A stretch of 64,000 nucleotides of DNA. Origin: Clostridia bacterium. Lineage in GTDB: Bacteria > Bacillota > Clostridia > Oscillospirales > CAG-272. The number at the start of each line of letters is the position of its first letter. The first letter of the stretch is position 1. The notes beneath the pieces are model-generated. The model searched no databases, was not told the origin of the DNA, and worked only from the letters and a program-made list of their open reading frames with translations. The position numbers and the translations under genes are program-made. The DNA lies in assembly GCA_017462035.1 (NCBI GenBank), contig JAFTRY010000011.1, forward strand, positions 1 to 64,000. Direction: 5' to 3'. Below are positions 7,853 to 17,663 of the stretch, piece after piece.

Positions 7853-8956
7853 TCAACCGTTCAGCAGACTCTCATATGCGTCGCAGTATTTTTCAGCCAT
7901 GATATTTGCCCCAAACTTCTCATGTGACTTTTCCAATGCCTTCTCTGACATTTTTTTCCAATCTTCAGAATTCATCAAGAGTTTTTCAATACCATCTGCG
8001 AGCTGAGAAACACATTGCTTCTCACAGACAATCCCTGATACACCGTCTTCTATAACCTCGCTGACCCCCCCTACATCCGTCGCCACCGAGGGAATACCGC
8101 ACAGCATAGCCTCCAAAATAGAAATCGGAAGTCCCTCATAATCCGAAGATAGGCAAAATAAATCTGATGCGTTTAGGATATTGTAAACATCTTGACGAAA
8201 ACCAGAAAAAATCACTTTCTCCTGTATCCCAAGTTCTTCTCTCAGTCGTAGCAATGAATCACGCTCAGGTCCGTCACCGACAATTAGAAAATATAAATTT
8301 TCATGAGCTTCGCAAGTGACCTTCGCTGCTTTCAGCAACACATCCAGCGCTTTTTGCGGACGTAGACCAGCAATAGTACACACTAAGAATGCATCATTCG
8401 ATATTCCATATTCTTTTCGGACTTGTACCCTACTTTGGGTAATTACCTTTCGCCGGACATCAATTCCGTTTAAAATAGTAATTACTCGATTTGGATCCAC
8501 ATGAAAGTTCTTGATCTGATCCTGCCTTACACGTTCACTCACCGCAACTACCAAATCACCTGTAGAATATTGTCTCTCCATGAAGCTCTCTGGATTGTAA
8601 ATATTGTGCGCCGTTGTAAGCAACGGAAGATTGTATTTAGCAGCAAGCCTCTTACCAAAAAGGATTGGAATCGGTTGATGGCAGTGAATCAAGTCTACTT
8701 GTTCGGTCCCTACAATTTTTTTTAGGGTTCTGTATGTTTTCCAAGCATTAATTAAATACTTGACAGGATTTTTTTGTCGACCAATCGGTATAGTGTAATG
8801 CTTCACGCCACGATTCACAAAATCCATCTCCAGCTCTCCACCAGCCGAAGCTACAATGGGACGGTACTCGGGAGGATAATTCGTAACGATATCCATAACT
8901 ACCGAAGCAGGTCCGTTTCGTTTCACATTTGACACAATTTGTAAGATCGTCTTCAC
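7853..8956 (-). CDS. Glycosyltransferase, GT4 family
   Basis: This GT-B glycosyltransferase starts with KTILQIVSNVKRNGPASVV and has the family's C-terminal donor site: LVCTIAGLRPQKALDVLLKA, FLIVGDGPERDSL and the E-x7-E segment LSSDYEGLPISILEAMLCG. It would add one sugar to the lipid-linked repeat unit on the cytoplasmic face. I prefer the GTG at 8954-8956, with GGAGGAGAG upstream; an ATG at 8969-8971 adds five residues but lies inside that ribosome binding site. Donor and acceptor cannot be told from sequence. Spacing to neighbours is short on both sides. Confidence 0.8.
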   Translation of the reverse strand: MKTILQIVSNVKRNGPASVVMDIVTNYPPEYRPIVASAGGELEMDFVNRGVKHYTIPIGRQKNPVKYLINAWKTYRTLKKIVGTEQVDLIHCHQPIPILFGKRLAAKYNLPLLTTAHNIYNPESFMERQYSTGDLVVAVSERVRQDQIKNFHVDPNRVITILNGIDVRRKVITQSRVQVRKEYGISNDAFLVCTIAGLRPQKALDVLLKAAKVTCEAHENLYFLIVGDGPERDSLLRLREELGIQEKVIFSGFRQDVYNILNASDLFCLSSDYEGLPISILEAMLCGIPSVATDVGGVSEVIEDGVSGIVCEKQCVSQLADGIEKLLMNSEDWKKMSEKALEKSHEKFGANIMAEKYCDAYESLLNG

Positions 8957-8977
8957 CGTTCTCTCCTCCATAACAGA

Positions 8978-10120
8978 TTACTGTACTTGTTCAAGCAATC
9001 GCTCTATGCGCTTCAAGCCGGCCTCCTCAGAATATAGCTTCACAAAAGTTTCTCGAACCTCTGGAATCACAGTCTGCCCTACTTGTGCATTTCGATATGC
9101 CGCTTGAACCGCATCAGCAAATTCCTCTGCTCCATTCTTGATAAAAATATGTTTCTCCAGTAAGTCTTTCGGAATATCCTCTGCATATCCCTCGAAACTC
9201 TCTGAAGTTCCGACAACCTGCTTCCCAAACATAAATGCCTCAGCAGTTTTAATCTTCATTCCACCGCCTATAAAGACGGGAGCAATCACCAGATTGCATC
9301 TGTGGTACCACTCCTGGATATTGCTCACCGTCCCAATTATAGAAACACGCGAATCATTGATCTGACCTCTCAATTTTTCCATGTTATACCCAACAATGTT
9401 TAAATGAACATTTTCTTTTATTCTTGGCAGCACCTGGTTACAGAACCAAAGAATTCCCTGCACATTTGGGAAATAATACACACCTGCAAATAGTATTTCA
9501 TATGCCTCATTCGTTTGAGGAGCAACAGTGGCTTTACTATAATTGTCTTCCAATGCAATCGGAAGAAAAAAATCCGAACCGTGCCCGTAATACTTTTCAA
9601 GCAGTTTAGCATCTCTTTGATTGAGAGTTATATGGTAATCCGCGTATTCTTGCATCATTCTTTCGTTCCAAACCGTCGTATATGCCCTGGGAATTTCCTT
9701 TATGCCTTTTTCCTTTATAAACTGCTTCATCAGATTCGCATTAACATCATGATAAAATGTCATGATTATAATTTCCTTATTATGCTTTTTAATGGCGCGA
9801 GCCAACCTTCCCTCACTACTATTTAAGAAAACGTGAGTAATTTGTTTCTCGTCTATAATTCGACAAATTTTCTTTGCGACTCGCCCGTTGGTACAATAAC
9901 TATACATCTTCAAGAGGTTACAAGCCTGTCCAAACTTGCTCTGATAGCCGCAAATGTGTATGAAACCATCTTTTTGGTCAATATACCGCCCTGCCGTCAA
10001 TGCCACTCCCACCAGATTTTCCGATGTAAGCGCTCGCAAAAGGCACTGATAATGCATCACACTATTCTGGTGGGACCCCCCCGTGGTATACATATGATCG
10101 GATATATAAAGCAATTTCAT
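8978..10120 (-). CDS. Glycosyltransferase, GT-B fold
   Basis: The 380-residue product begins MKLLYISDHMYTTGGSHQN, with a glycine-rich acceptor-side loop, and has a C-terminal glycosyltransferase domain: EILFAGVYYFPNVQGILWF, HLNIVGYNMEKL and VIAPVFIGGGMKIKTAEAFM. The GGGMKIK block is characteristic of a GT4-like group common in polysaccharide loci. It probably adds a sugar to the repeat unit; specificity is unknown. It sits nine bases after wzy and seven before the next glycosyltransferase frame, as part of the same transcript. Confidence 0.75.
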   Translation of the reverse strand: MKLLYISDHMYTTGGSHQNSVMHYQCLLRALTSENLVGVALTAGRYIDQKDGFIHICGYQSKFGQACNLLKMYSYCTNGRVAKKICRIIDEKQITHVFLNSSEGRLARAIKKHNKEIIIMTFYHDVNANLMKQFIKEKGIKEIPRAYTTVWNERMMQEYADYHITLNQRDAKLLEKYYGHGSDFFLPIALEDNYSKATVAPQTNEAYEILFAGVYYFPNVQGILWFCNQVLPRIKENVHLNIVGYNMEKLRGQINDSRVSIIGTVSNIQEWYHRCNLVIAPVFIGGGMKIKTAEAFMFGKQVVGTSESFEGYAEDIPKDLLEKHIFIKNGAEEFADAVQAAYRNAQVGQTVIPEVRETFVKLYSEEAGLKRIERLLEQVQ

Positions 10121-10129
10121 ATCGTCCTC

Positions 10130-11356
10130 CTATGACATCTTCATCTCGGGTATATCTCGAGGTGCTGCCTGTATCATATTTTTTTCCATTGCCTCATGAG
10201 CGGCGAACAGTGTATTGATCAACATCATCTGTCTAAAGTTGAAAATAAAGTCGTCGGCAGCTCTGTGGAAAGTCAAGTACAACACTACTAGAGAAAGAAG
10301 TAGCATTATTCCCTCCAATTCCCCATGGCGAGCCGAATATCTTTTGATGTTTCTTAAGATTCGTAGAACATGATCAATCACAAAAATGGAAAATGGAAGC
10401 GCACCGACCAAACCAATAGTTGCTAAAAGTCCAAAATAGTCACTGTGTGGGTTATAGGATTGGAAATAATAGTAGGGCAAAAATTCCGCACAATACTTCC
10501 GAAAACTTTCGTCAAAAAGACCAGGACCACACCCAAACAGCACATTATTCGAGAAGATTCTAGAGCATCCCGTCCATGCATAAACTCTTTCAGTAAGGAT
10601 CGTAATCAAGAAATCACGATCAGTCAGTATTTCTGGAACCGCAATCAAAAGAATTCCGACCGCAAGAACACCAAATACAACAAGAATCTTAACGGTTTTG
10701 AGCAGAGGAAATCCATTTAATATGGCAACAAAAACAAATTCAACCATTAAAAAAGAAAGAATTGCCCCGGTGGCCATTGTCAAAATCACTGCTGTAAAAT
10801 TCAACACTAGCAAAAGAATGTTCCGCAGATTTTTCTTTTTTTCAACAAAAATCTTATACTGTAAAATAAGCACGGAAGGAACTACAACCATCGCTAAGAA
10901 AATGGGGTTAATGAAGGTCGAACAAATACGAACAAATCCGTTTTCGCTATATAAAGGTACACTTGTAGTTCTAAAAATATCTAGAAAAATCGAGAACGAC
11001 GGAACTACGAATTCTACCACACCCAACACAGAAAGTATTGAGGCAATGATCACGACCTGATCTGTCAGCTTTCTAACATTCTCCAAAGATGAAAACCAGT
11101 TATACGCCAACCAGTAGATCAATACGGGCAATACCATGTGAACAAGTTCTCGTATATTCCCATCATTCACAACACAACTAATACAGCCCGCTACGAACAC
11201 TAAGAACAATAAAAACGTGCCCTTAGACACATATGCCTTCTTGCTTACACATAGCCATAAACAGCAGATTAGCAACAAAACCAATGTTATTGAATTTGAA
11301 AATATAATATTGGGATCGAAGTAGGTAAAAAATAAAACAAACAAGAATAAAGCCAT
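10130..11356 (-). CDS. wzy: Wzy-type O-antigen polymerase family protein
   Basis: This integral membrane protein of about 408 residues has ten to twelve hydrophobic spans and a large loop ending in QSYNPHSDYFGLLATIGLVG, the signature of the O-antigen ligase/polymerase family (PF04932). Wzy links flipped repeat units outside the membrane. The start is uncertain: I use the ATG at 11354-11356, which has GGAG six bases upstream and begins right at the first membrane span; TTG at 11417-11419 or the next GTG would add about 20 residues with a weaker site. A second ligase/polymerase-like protein lies outside the operon at 28761. Confidence 0.8.
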   Translation of the reverse strand: MALFLFVLFFTYFDPNIIFSNSITLVLLLICCLWLCVSKKAYVSKGTFLLFLVFVAGCISCVVNDGNIRELVHMVLPVLIYWLAYNWFSSLENVRKLTDQVVIIASILSVLGVVEFVVPSFSIFLDIFRTTSVPLYSENGFVRICSTFINPIFLAMVVVPSVLILQYKIFVEKKKNLRNILLLVLNFTAVILTMATGAILSFLMVEFVFVAILNGFPLLKTVKILVVFGVLAVGILLIAVPEILTDRDFLITILTERVYAWTGCSRIFSNNVLFGCGPGLFDESFRKYCAEFLPYYYFQSYNPHSDYFGLLATIGLVGALPFSIFVIDHVLRILRNIKRYSARHGELEGIMLLLSLVVLYLTFHRAADDFIFNFRQMMLINTLFAAHEAMEKNMIQAAPRDIPEMKMS

Positions 11357-11444
11357 TTTTTTCTCCAAATTCTCCAGTCTGAAAGCATCTGCCAAAGGCC
11401 CCCTCGCAATCTCCACCAATCATGGTGCACCTTCACAGAGAAAT

Positions 11445-12701
11445 TTACTCATCTGTGTTTTCCTTCATCTTTTGTGCCAAAGCCCTAGCATCTAGAACAC
11501 AATCCTCAATGGAACAATATGTCCATTTTCCGTACCGTCCAATAGAATACACATTGTATTTCGCATATTGATCAAATAATCCTTGCTTATACCTTTCAGA
11601 GATTTCACTAACGTGAACATACGCAGGATTCATAACAATAGAGCAATAATCAACCATCTGGTGATCGGTAACGATTCCAACTTCACTTAGCCCCTGCAAT
11701 GTTTTCTTCAATTCGGCATCAATGTCAATCCTCTGTTGATTGGAAAATCCGATTTCTACATAAATACTCATACGGTCTTGATCCAAAATATTGTCATAAA
11801 ATCCCACTCTATAAAAATTATATTTTTTTTCAGGGAAATAAAGCCAATGCAAATCAGGATTAACGGATTTTTTATCAAATCCTATATTGAAGACTAGCAC
11901 CTTGTTAGCGGTTAACGCCCCGTTGTGAGAATCACCCATCACTTTGCAGAAGCAATCTAATGGAATCGTATTAATCAAATACTCGTAGGAGATTTCTCCT
12001 CGAGTCGTATACGCAACATGTTCCTCTTTGTCCACCCGAAGGAGTTCACAATTCAACCATATCTTTTCAGGATCCAACGACGCATACACTTGGTGAATGA
12101 AAGAGGCAGCCCCCTCTTTTGGATATAAAAAAACTCCATTGTATGAAGTGTTATTTGTTTGCTTCATATTGCTGATAATATCTTTTATGTCGGCGTACGG
12201 AAAAAATCTTCCCATCGCATTAACTTCCAAAGTATTCAGATGACAAGCATACAACTTTTCATTGTAGGGTTTTAAGAATTTCTCTGTAATGCTAACGCCA
12301 AACTTCCCGTACAGCATTTCTTCGAAGTTTTGATATTGTTCCTTTTCTTCCTTAAAATAAAGATCGTAAAGACACTCGATAAAATCCTGTTGCTCTAGTT
12401 GATGAATGTTTTTTTGAAAAGGGAAATCAATCAATCGATCTTTAAAAAGGATCTTAGTGTTTTTCTCCTTTACAATGATATCCTCCGGGGGCATAGTTTC
12501 CACAAATTGCTTCTTGAGTTCCGAATCCTTAAAGTGAAAAAAATGACCAGAATAATCCCAGGTATATCCGTTTCGTTTTATGGTTCGACAAAGCCCACCG
12601 ACTTCATGTTCCTTTTCAAGCACTAAATAATCCTTCACATAAGAAGCAAAACTTAGTCCAGAAATTCCAGCACCTACTATTAAATATTTTACTTTTTTCA
12701 A
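11445..12701 (-). CDS. FAD-dependent oxidoreductase, UDP-galactopyranose-mutase/amine-oxidase-like
   Basis: The 418-residue product begins KYLIVGAGISGLSFASYV, a Rossmann FAD site, followed by VLEKEHEVGGLCRT and DYSGHFFHF, matching the protoporphyrinogen-oxidase/UDP-galactopyranose-mutase superfamily. Such proteins in polysaccharide loci are thought to act on nucleotide sugars, for example ring contraction to a furanose, but the diagnostic residues of true UDP-galactopyranose mutase cannot be confirmed by eye. The C-terminus YSIGRYGKWTYCSIED resembles the cofactor-proximal end of this group. It is placed between the nonulosonate synthase and wzy, so a role in making or tailoring one sugar donor is likely. 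Confidence 0.7.
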   Translation of the reverse strand: MKKVKYLIVGAGISGLSFASYVKDYLVLEKEHEVGGLCRTIKRNGYTWDYSGHFFHFKDSELKKQFVETMPPEDIIVKEKNTKILFKDRLIDFPFQKNIHQLEQQDFIECLYDLYFKEEKEQYQNFEEMLYGKFGVSITEKFLKPYNEKLYACHLNTLEVNAMGRFFPYADIKDIISNMKQTNNTSYNGVFLYPKEGAASFIHQVYASLDPEKIWLNCELLRVDKEEHVAYTTRGEISYEYLINTIPLDCFCKVMGDSHNGALTANKVLVFNIGFDKKSVNPDLHWLYFPEKKYNFYRVGFYDNILDQDRMSIYVEIGFSNQQRIDIDAELKKTLQGLSEVGIVTDHQMVDYCSIVMNPAYVHVSEISERYKQGLFDQYAKYNVYSIGRYGKWTYCSIEDCVLDARALAQKMKENTDE

Positions 12702-12729
12702 GGTTGTTCTCCCTTTACCAACTATATTT

Positions 12730-13842
12730 TTAAGACTCTACGTCTTGGAGATTTAGAATATCCTCCCAAACAATGGGCGTAGACATAGGAATATCACGAT
12801 TTGCTCTAACGCCATGATTCAAAATAACCTCGTACATTTTGGGCGACAATCCATTCTCACTATTTCCAGGTCGAAGTACAGCAATATTTTCTGATGTCAA
12901 CAGATCTCCTGATTTAATGTCGCTAATCGAGAAAATTCCTCGGTGAATAAAATGATATTCGATCAACTCACCTTCCTCGACATCTTTACAATACTTCCCA
13001 AGAATTTCATCATTTAAGGCAAATAATTCTGGAGAACGCTCAGCTGCTCGAATGTCTTCCACCATTTTTTTCAGCTCATGAAACTCCAAAGCATAACAAT
13101 GATCTGCTCCCGGCAGTGTCTTGTCCACTGTAATGTGCTTCTCGATAATTTTAGCTCCCTTAATAATTGCATGAACCGGTGCCAAAGAAGGATCCATTGT
13201 ATGATCAGAAAAACCTATCACCGCATCCGGAAAGATCTTTCGATAGGTTTCGATCAGGTTCATATTACAGTACTTCATCTCTGCAGGATATTCCACGGTG
13301 CAATGCATAAGCGCAATAGAGCTATTTCCACACGCCTGAATCTCGTCAATTGCCTCTGCCACATCCTTAAGACGGCATGCCCCTTCAGAAATGATCATCG
13401 TTTTTCCTTTGGATGCGGTATACTTCAAAAGAGGAAGATGAGTGATTTCAGACGATGCGATCTTGTATGCATCCACCGAATACTTTTCCAGAATGTCAGT
13501 AGATTTTTCGTCGCATGTCGTGCATAGAAACCCTACCTTTCTCTTTTCACAGTGCTCCATCAATCGAGGTATCCACACCTCTGGCATTTCTGCCTCCTCG
13601 ATTAAGTTGTAAATATCCACCTCTTTGCCGTTGGCAGTTGTGAAACTACCTCCCGTTTTCGGATACATATATTTTGCCGTGAACAGCTGAAACTTAACGA
13701 CATCCGCACCAGCATCTGCCGCCATATCAATCAATCGAAGTGCTTGATTCAAGCTTCCATCATGATTAATACCCGCCTCCGCGATAATCAATGCGGGAGT
13801 GTCATTAGACACAGTTTTCCCACCAATCACCAGTTCTTTCAA
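12730..13842 (-). CDS. spsE: Nonulosonic acid synthase (NeuB/SpsE family)
   Basis: The family condenses phosphoenolpyruvate with a six-carbon N-acyl sugar to make a nine-carbon acid such as sialic, legionaminic or pseudaminic acid. The 370-residue product has the TIM-barrel start ALIIAEAGINHDGSLNQAL, DVVKFQLF, YKIASSEI, a GFSDHTMDP active-site segment and KIIEKHITVDKTLPGADHCYAL near 230, then a C-terminal SAF/antifreeze-like domain (residues about 300-365, HRGIFSISDIKSGD). All expected blocks are present. It forms a triad with SpsG-like and SpsF-like genes just upstream. Which nonulosonate is made cannot be read from the sequence. Confidence 0.85.
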   Translation of the reverse strand: MKELVIGGKTVSNDTPALIIAEAGINHDGSLNQALRLIDMAADAGADVVKFQLFTAKYMYPKTGGSFTTANGKEVDIYNLIEEAEMPEVWIPRLMEHCEKRKVGFLCTTCDEKSTDILEKYSVDAYKIASSEITHLPLLKYTASKGKTMIISEGACRLKDVAEAIDEIQACGNSSIALMHCTVEYPAEMKYCNMNLIETYRKIFPDAVIGFSDHTMDPSLAPVHAIIKGAKIIEKHITVDKTLPGADHCYALEFHELKKMVEDIRAAERSPELFALNDEILGKYCKDVEEGELIEYHFIHRGIFSISDIKSGDLLTSENIAVLRPGNSENGLSPKMYEVILNHGVRANRDIPMSTPIVWEDILNLQDVES

Positions 13843-13865
13843 AGTTCTCTCTCCTGTTCTTCTTT

Positions 13866-14891
13866 TTATTTGTTACCGCCAGGATCACTTACATTGGATA
13901 ATGTCTCTTCCAAGACATCGCAAATCCGTCCGATTCCACCTGGCATTACAAATTTCTTACCCTTTCTACTCATTGTTTTTCGACGGGCATACTGTCCTAG
14001 TATTGAAAGCATCGTATCCCTCAGTTGTCCGAAGTCATATTCAGATGCCATTCCGAGATCGCAAACTCCCGCCTTTTCTGCAAAGATCCGTTGGGTCAAT
14101 TTTTGATCCTCATTCTGCGCCAAAGTAATTGCAGGTGTTCCGACTGCGCACGCCTCATACAAACTTACCCCCCCAGAAAGCAAGGCTAAATCTGCTCGAC
14201 ATAGTGCCTCTGCAAAGTGTTCAGTTGATCGTAAATAAGTAAATCCCTCTTGACTATTGATTTCCTCCGAAAGGGACTCATTGTATGCCGCAGCACCGGA
14301 AATCATCACAAACCGAATGTTAGAAACTTTCTTAATAGCCCTGAAGGTTCGCTCGAGTATACCCATCGGATCGGTTCCTCCAAAATGAATCAAAACCTCC
14401 TCAGGCTTACGATGAATCGTCCTCCGCTGAGAGGCAAGATATTCAACCTCCTGCCTTAACACTTGGTAGCTTGGACCCGCATATCTCAGCGCAACTCCCT
14501 CAATATCATACAACCTTGGATTAATAGTAGCATCGGCATAGAAAGTATTTCGGGAGTCATCATCATAACACACAATTTTAATTCCATTTTTTTGCAACGT
14601 TTCAATGTAGAATCGCTCCGAAAGGATTCTGTCAAAAAACAGAAGTGGGGAGCCTCCAGACATATTTTCTTTTATGAGACCAACGATTTTCTCCGGACTC
14701 TCATATTCATCCACTATAAGATATTCAATATTCTGTTGCCCCAGCAGTTCCTTGGATACAAAAAAATCATTGATAATCGCCACGGGAGAATAGCCTCGGT
14801 CTTGCATTTCCTGAATTAGTGCTACATTGCGGTACAGATGTCCCAACCCCCACATACCACCCGCATTAAATCTAAAAAAAATTTTCTGCAT
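13866..14891 (-). CDS. spsG: PseG/SpsG-like nucleotide-sugar hydrolase or glycosyltransferase
   Basis: PseG releases a trideoxy-diacetamido hexose from its UDP carrier before condensation by the nonulosonate synthase; SpsG of spore-coat loci is the close relative. The product of about 341 residues has FNAGGMWGLGHLYRNVAL, with the conserved His of the GxGHxxR motif, VLIHFGGTDPMG and ADLALLSGGVSLYEACAVGTP at the donor site. I use the ATG at 14889-14891; a TTG four codons earlier overlaps the upstream stop and is also possible, so translation is probably coupled. The gene lies between the SpsF fusion and SpsE. Confidence 0.8.
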   Translation of the reverse strand: MQKIFFRFNAGGMWGLGHLYRNVALIQEMQDRGYSPVAIINDFFVSKELLGQQNIEYLIVDEYESPEKIVGLIKENMSGGSPLLFFDRILSERFYIETLQKNGIKIVCYDDDSRNTFYADATINPRLYDIEGVALRYAGPSYQVLRQEVEYLASQRRTIHRKPEEVLIHFGGTDPMGILERTFRAIKKVSNIRFVMISGAAAYNESLSEEINSQEGFTYLRSTEHFAEALCRADLALLSGGVSLYEACAVGTPAITLAQNEDQKLTQRIFAEKAGVCDLGMASEYDFGQLRDTMLSILGQYARRKTMSRKGKKFVMPGGIGRICDVLEETLSNVSDPGGNK

Positions 14892-14899
14892 TATTCTTG

Positions 14900-16942
14900 T
14901 CAATCGGCTATTCCGTCCGTGCGAGTAAGCACGTAGGAAATCGCCTCCTCCAGCTGGATATATTTCCCATCATAGAGATGATCGTAAAGATCCACCATTC
15001 TATCCATGTCCTGTTTCGTATCAACCGTTAGTCTAAGATTGGGTGCAAATACGGAATCCGAGGCCTCCATATAATTAATCTTATAACGATCCTCATGCTG
15101 GTAAATATAAATAGTTACGTGCTCTCGGTCAGTTTCTGTTATGTTATCACTTTCATTAAGCACCCTCAACACTTCGGCATTAACAACCTCAGCAGAGCAT
15201 CCCTCCGGAAGACCGTTCATCGTAGTATAGTCTGCCCCGGTTTGTAGATGGGATTCAATCATTCGGTCTATGCTGTCCGCACAAGTTAAAGGATTATCTG
15301 CCGTTACACGAACAATTATATCGGCTTTGTATTGTTCAGCTGCTCGAACATAGCGATCCAGAACGTTGGTTTCACTTCCTTCAAACCAATGAATCTGGTT
15401 TGCTGTCAGATATTCCCTTAATACTTGATTTTCGGAATTGGTAGAAGTTGCCACTACGATGTCTGATGCTAAACGAGAGTATCTCATTCGGTCTACCACA
15501 TGTTGAATTTGGGGTTTCCCAGCATACTCTATCATTACTTTTCCTGGCAAACGCGTAGAACCCATCCGAGCTTGTATGATAATCACCACTCTAGACTCTG
15601 TGGGTAATTCCTTTTTGGCAAGCACCTCCACCAAGTCACCAACTCTCTGCGCTGCACGCCCGTCAGTTTGGAACTTATCCTTTTCCTTATTAAAAGAATC
15701 TCCCGAAAGCTCAGCTCGAATAGCAGACATCAATTCACCAGCATTTTTCGTGCGACGACCAATTCCCATTGCTTGATAAGGGACATCATCCTCTTCGGTC
15801 AAACTAATGTACACCAACGGCTTTCCCATTACAGCCGCCTCCAACCCAGTAGTGGAGGAAACCGTAATCACCAGGTCCGAGACTGCAAGCAACGCTCTCA
15901 CGTCAACTGTTTTTACAATTAGAACATCGGTAATACCGTAGTCTTGAAGAATCAATCTTTGTATTTTTCCATCTTCGTTGGGATGTAGCTTAATCAAAAA
16001 TTGAACGTCGTCGCAGATATTTTCACGAACCGTCTCCGCAAAAATACGAAGTACATCTTCTCGATCCGCCGTAGGTTGTGACATAAAGGTAATCACCCGA
16101 TGACCCTCGGAAATTCCTAAACTCGAAAGAAACGCACCTCTATCGGTATTCTTCAAAACATCAGGATGTCCATCGAATGCAGGCTGACCGGTAACATAGA
16201 TACATTCACGTGGAATACCTCTGCGAGCAATTTGCTCCTTAACATAATCGCAAAAAACCGTCGTAACTCGGGGACGCATTTTTAACTGTTTTTCATAAAC
16301 ACATTTACTGTATTGCACCGCGGGAGAATTCATCAACTCCGAACGCAAAATTACGTCGGACTCTTTAAACCCCCTTTGTAAAAGCTTTTGCTTCTCTTCT
16401 TCCGTATCTACCTGAATCTTGTCCGGATACGTTCGGGTAATTTTCCCCACTAAATCTTCAACTTTCACGGTAGGAATTCCCAAGTTACCTGCCGCATATT
16501 GCGTGGCAGCTTCGAAACGATTCATTGTGGTCGTGATTACTACATCCGGATTTTCTTTCTTCAAAATGCGTGTCATAGTTCGAACAGGAAACATCGTACG
16601 CCGATCAAAGGTACGCAACACATCATACGCCGTTTGTTCGCCTACTTCCGTAATTAGATCTGACATAGTAAATCCATAGTAAGCAATCGAATCAGCAAAG
16701 CTTACTTTTGATAAAAAATTATGTCGATCTCGCGCCAAAGGGAATCCTATCTCAACAGCTTCTACATCTAAGTAGTCCGACAAGGATTTACAAATAATTC
16801 CTGCTCGTTTAAGCTTATCTGCTGCCAAATTAACTCCTATAGCCTGAACATCTATCGTTCCTTTTTCTTTCAGATATTTCATTACGGGGATTAAAGCATC
16901 TGCGTGCCCTCCACCATAGCAAACGAACAGTGCCTTCAACAT
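14900..16942 (-). CDS. Fusion of a GT-B fold domain with an SpsF-type cytidylyltransferase
   Basis: Residues 1 to about 440 form a GT-B protein: LFVCYGGGHADALIPVM, FMSQPTADREDV, FLIKLHPNEDGK and VITVSSTTGLEAAVMGKPLV, resembling UDP-GlcNAc 2-epimerases and CDP-glycerol phosphotransferase-like proteins. From about 450 to 680 there is an SpsF/NeuA-like nucleotidyltransferase starting VVIIIQARMGSTRLPGKVM, with IVRVTADNPLTCADSID. SpsF-type enzymes are presumed to activate a nonulosonate with CTP. The N-terminal part could be an epimerase making the precursor or a transferase using the product; I cannot decide. The gene overlaps the sugar-transferase stop by a TAATG junction and precedes spsG, so coupled translation is likely. 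Confidence 0.75.
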   Translation of the reverse strand: MLKALFVCYGGGHADALIPVMKYLKEKGTIDVQAIGVNLAADKLKRAGIICKSLSDYLDVEAVEIGFPLARDRHNFLSKVSFADSIAYYGFTMSDLITEVGEQTAYDVLRTFDRRTMFPVRTMTRILKKENPDVVITTTMNRFEAATQYAAGNLGIPTVKVEDLVGKITRTYPDKIQVDTEEEKQKLLQRGFKESDVILRSELMNSPAVQYSKCVYEKQLKMRPRVTTVFCDYVKEQIARRGIPRECIYVTGQPAFDGHPDVLKNTDRGAFLSSLGISEGHRVITFMSQPTADREDVLRIFAETVRENICDDVQFLIKLHPNEDGKIQRLILQDYGITDVLIVKTVDVRALLAVSDLVITVSSTTGLEAAVMGKPLVYISLTEEDDVPYQAMGIGRRTKNAGELMSAIRAELSGDSFNKEKDKFQTDGRAAQRVGDLVEVLAKKELPTESRVVIIIQARMGSTRLPGKVMIEYAGKPQIQHVVDRMRYSRLASDIVVATSTNSENQVLREYLTANQIHWFEGSETNVLDRYVRAAEQYKADIIVRVTADNPLTCADSIDRMIESHLQTGADYTTMNGLPEGCSAEVVNAEVLRVLNESDNITETDREHVTIYIYQHEDRYKINYMEASDSVFAPNLRLTVDTKQDMDRMVDLYDHLYDGKYIQLEEAISYVLTRTDGIAD

Positions 16943-17625
16943 TAATTCACTCCTTTCTGGAAAAATACTGTTCCAATCGTTTTAAATAAAACCTTAATGT
17001 CTAATCCAAGAGAATAGTTCAATACATAATACACATCGTATTTTGTTGCCTCTTCCACCGTTAGGCAACTTCGCCCATTTGCTTGCGCCATCCCACTAAT
17101 GCCAGGGCGAATCAGAGAGCGAATCTCCATCATTCTCTCGTACTCTTCTTCCCTTGCGGAATCATTTTCCATCATTGACTCAATTCTCAATTCAATTTCC
17201 CGAAAAGGAACTGCTCGAGGTCCGAGAACACTCATGTCTCCCTTCAGCACATTAAATAGCTGAGGAAGCTCATCGACGCTGGTCTTACGTAATAACTTTC
17301 CTACTTTGGTCACTCTTTTGTCTCCTTCTTTAGGAGCAGCGTAATTTCCATCTGAGCTATGTTCGTACATCGTTCTCAATTTGTACGCCGTAAAGGATCT
17401 TCCGCGAAAGCCACAACGCGGTTGCTTGTAAATCGGAGATCCCTTTGATTCAATCTTAATGGCGATACATGCAATCAAGAGAATGGGCAAGGTAAATATT
17501 GATAAAACCAATGCTACCACCACATCAATGAGTCGCTTTATTCCCTTTTGAAAGCGATGCCTTTTTATAATCTGTTCGTTATCTAAAGATAAACTCTCCT
17601 TCACCAACAATTCCTGCATAGCCAT
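16942..17625 (-). CDS. Initiating sugar-1-phosphate transferase (PglC/WcaJ family)
   Basis: This monotopic or polytopic phosphoglycosyl transferase starts the repeat unit by moving a sugar-1-phosphate onto undecaprenyl phosphate. The 227-residue product has one hydrophobic segment (about 32-55), then KLRTMYEHS, RKTSVDELPQLFNVLKGDMS and SVLGPRAVPF, and RPGISGMAQANGR, all hallmarks of the bacterial sugar transferase domain; the Asp-Glu catalytic pair is in TSVDELPQ. Its single membrane segment fits the small PglC-like class. ATG with GGAGGATTTT upstream. It is a key marker that the whole locus makes a lipid-carrier-linked glycan. Confidence 0.88.
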   Translation of the reverse strand: MAMQELLVKESLSLDNEQIIKRHRFQKGIKRLIDVVVALVLSIFTLPILLIACIAIKIESKGSPIYKQPRCGFRGRSFTAYKLRTMYEHSSDGNYAAPKEGDKRVTKVGKLLRKTSVDELPQLFNVLKGDMSVLGPRAVPFREIELRIESMMENDSAREEEYERMMEIRSLIRPGISGMAQANGRSCLTVEEATKYDVYYVLNYSLGLDIKVLFKTIGTVFFQKGVN

Positions 17626-17663
17626 AAAATCCTCCGTTCTCAGTAATTAAAGAATATTCATTC

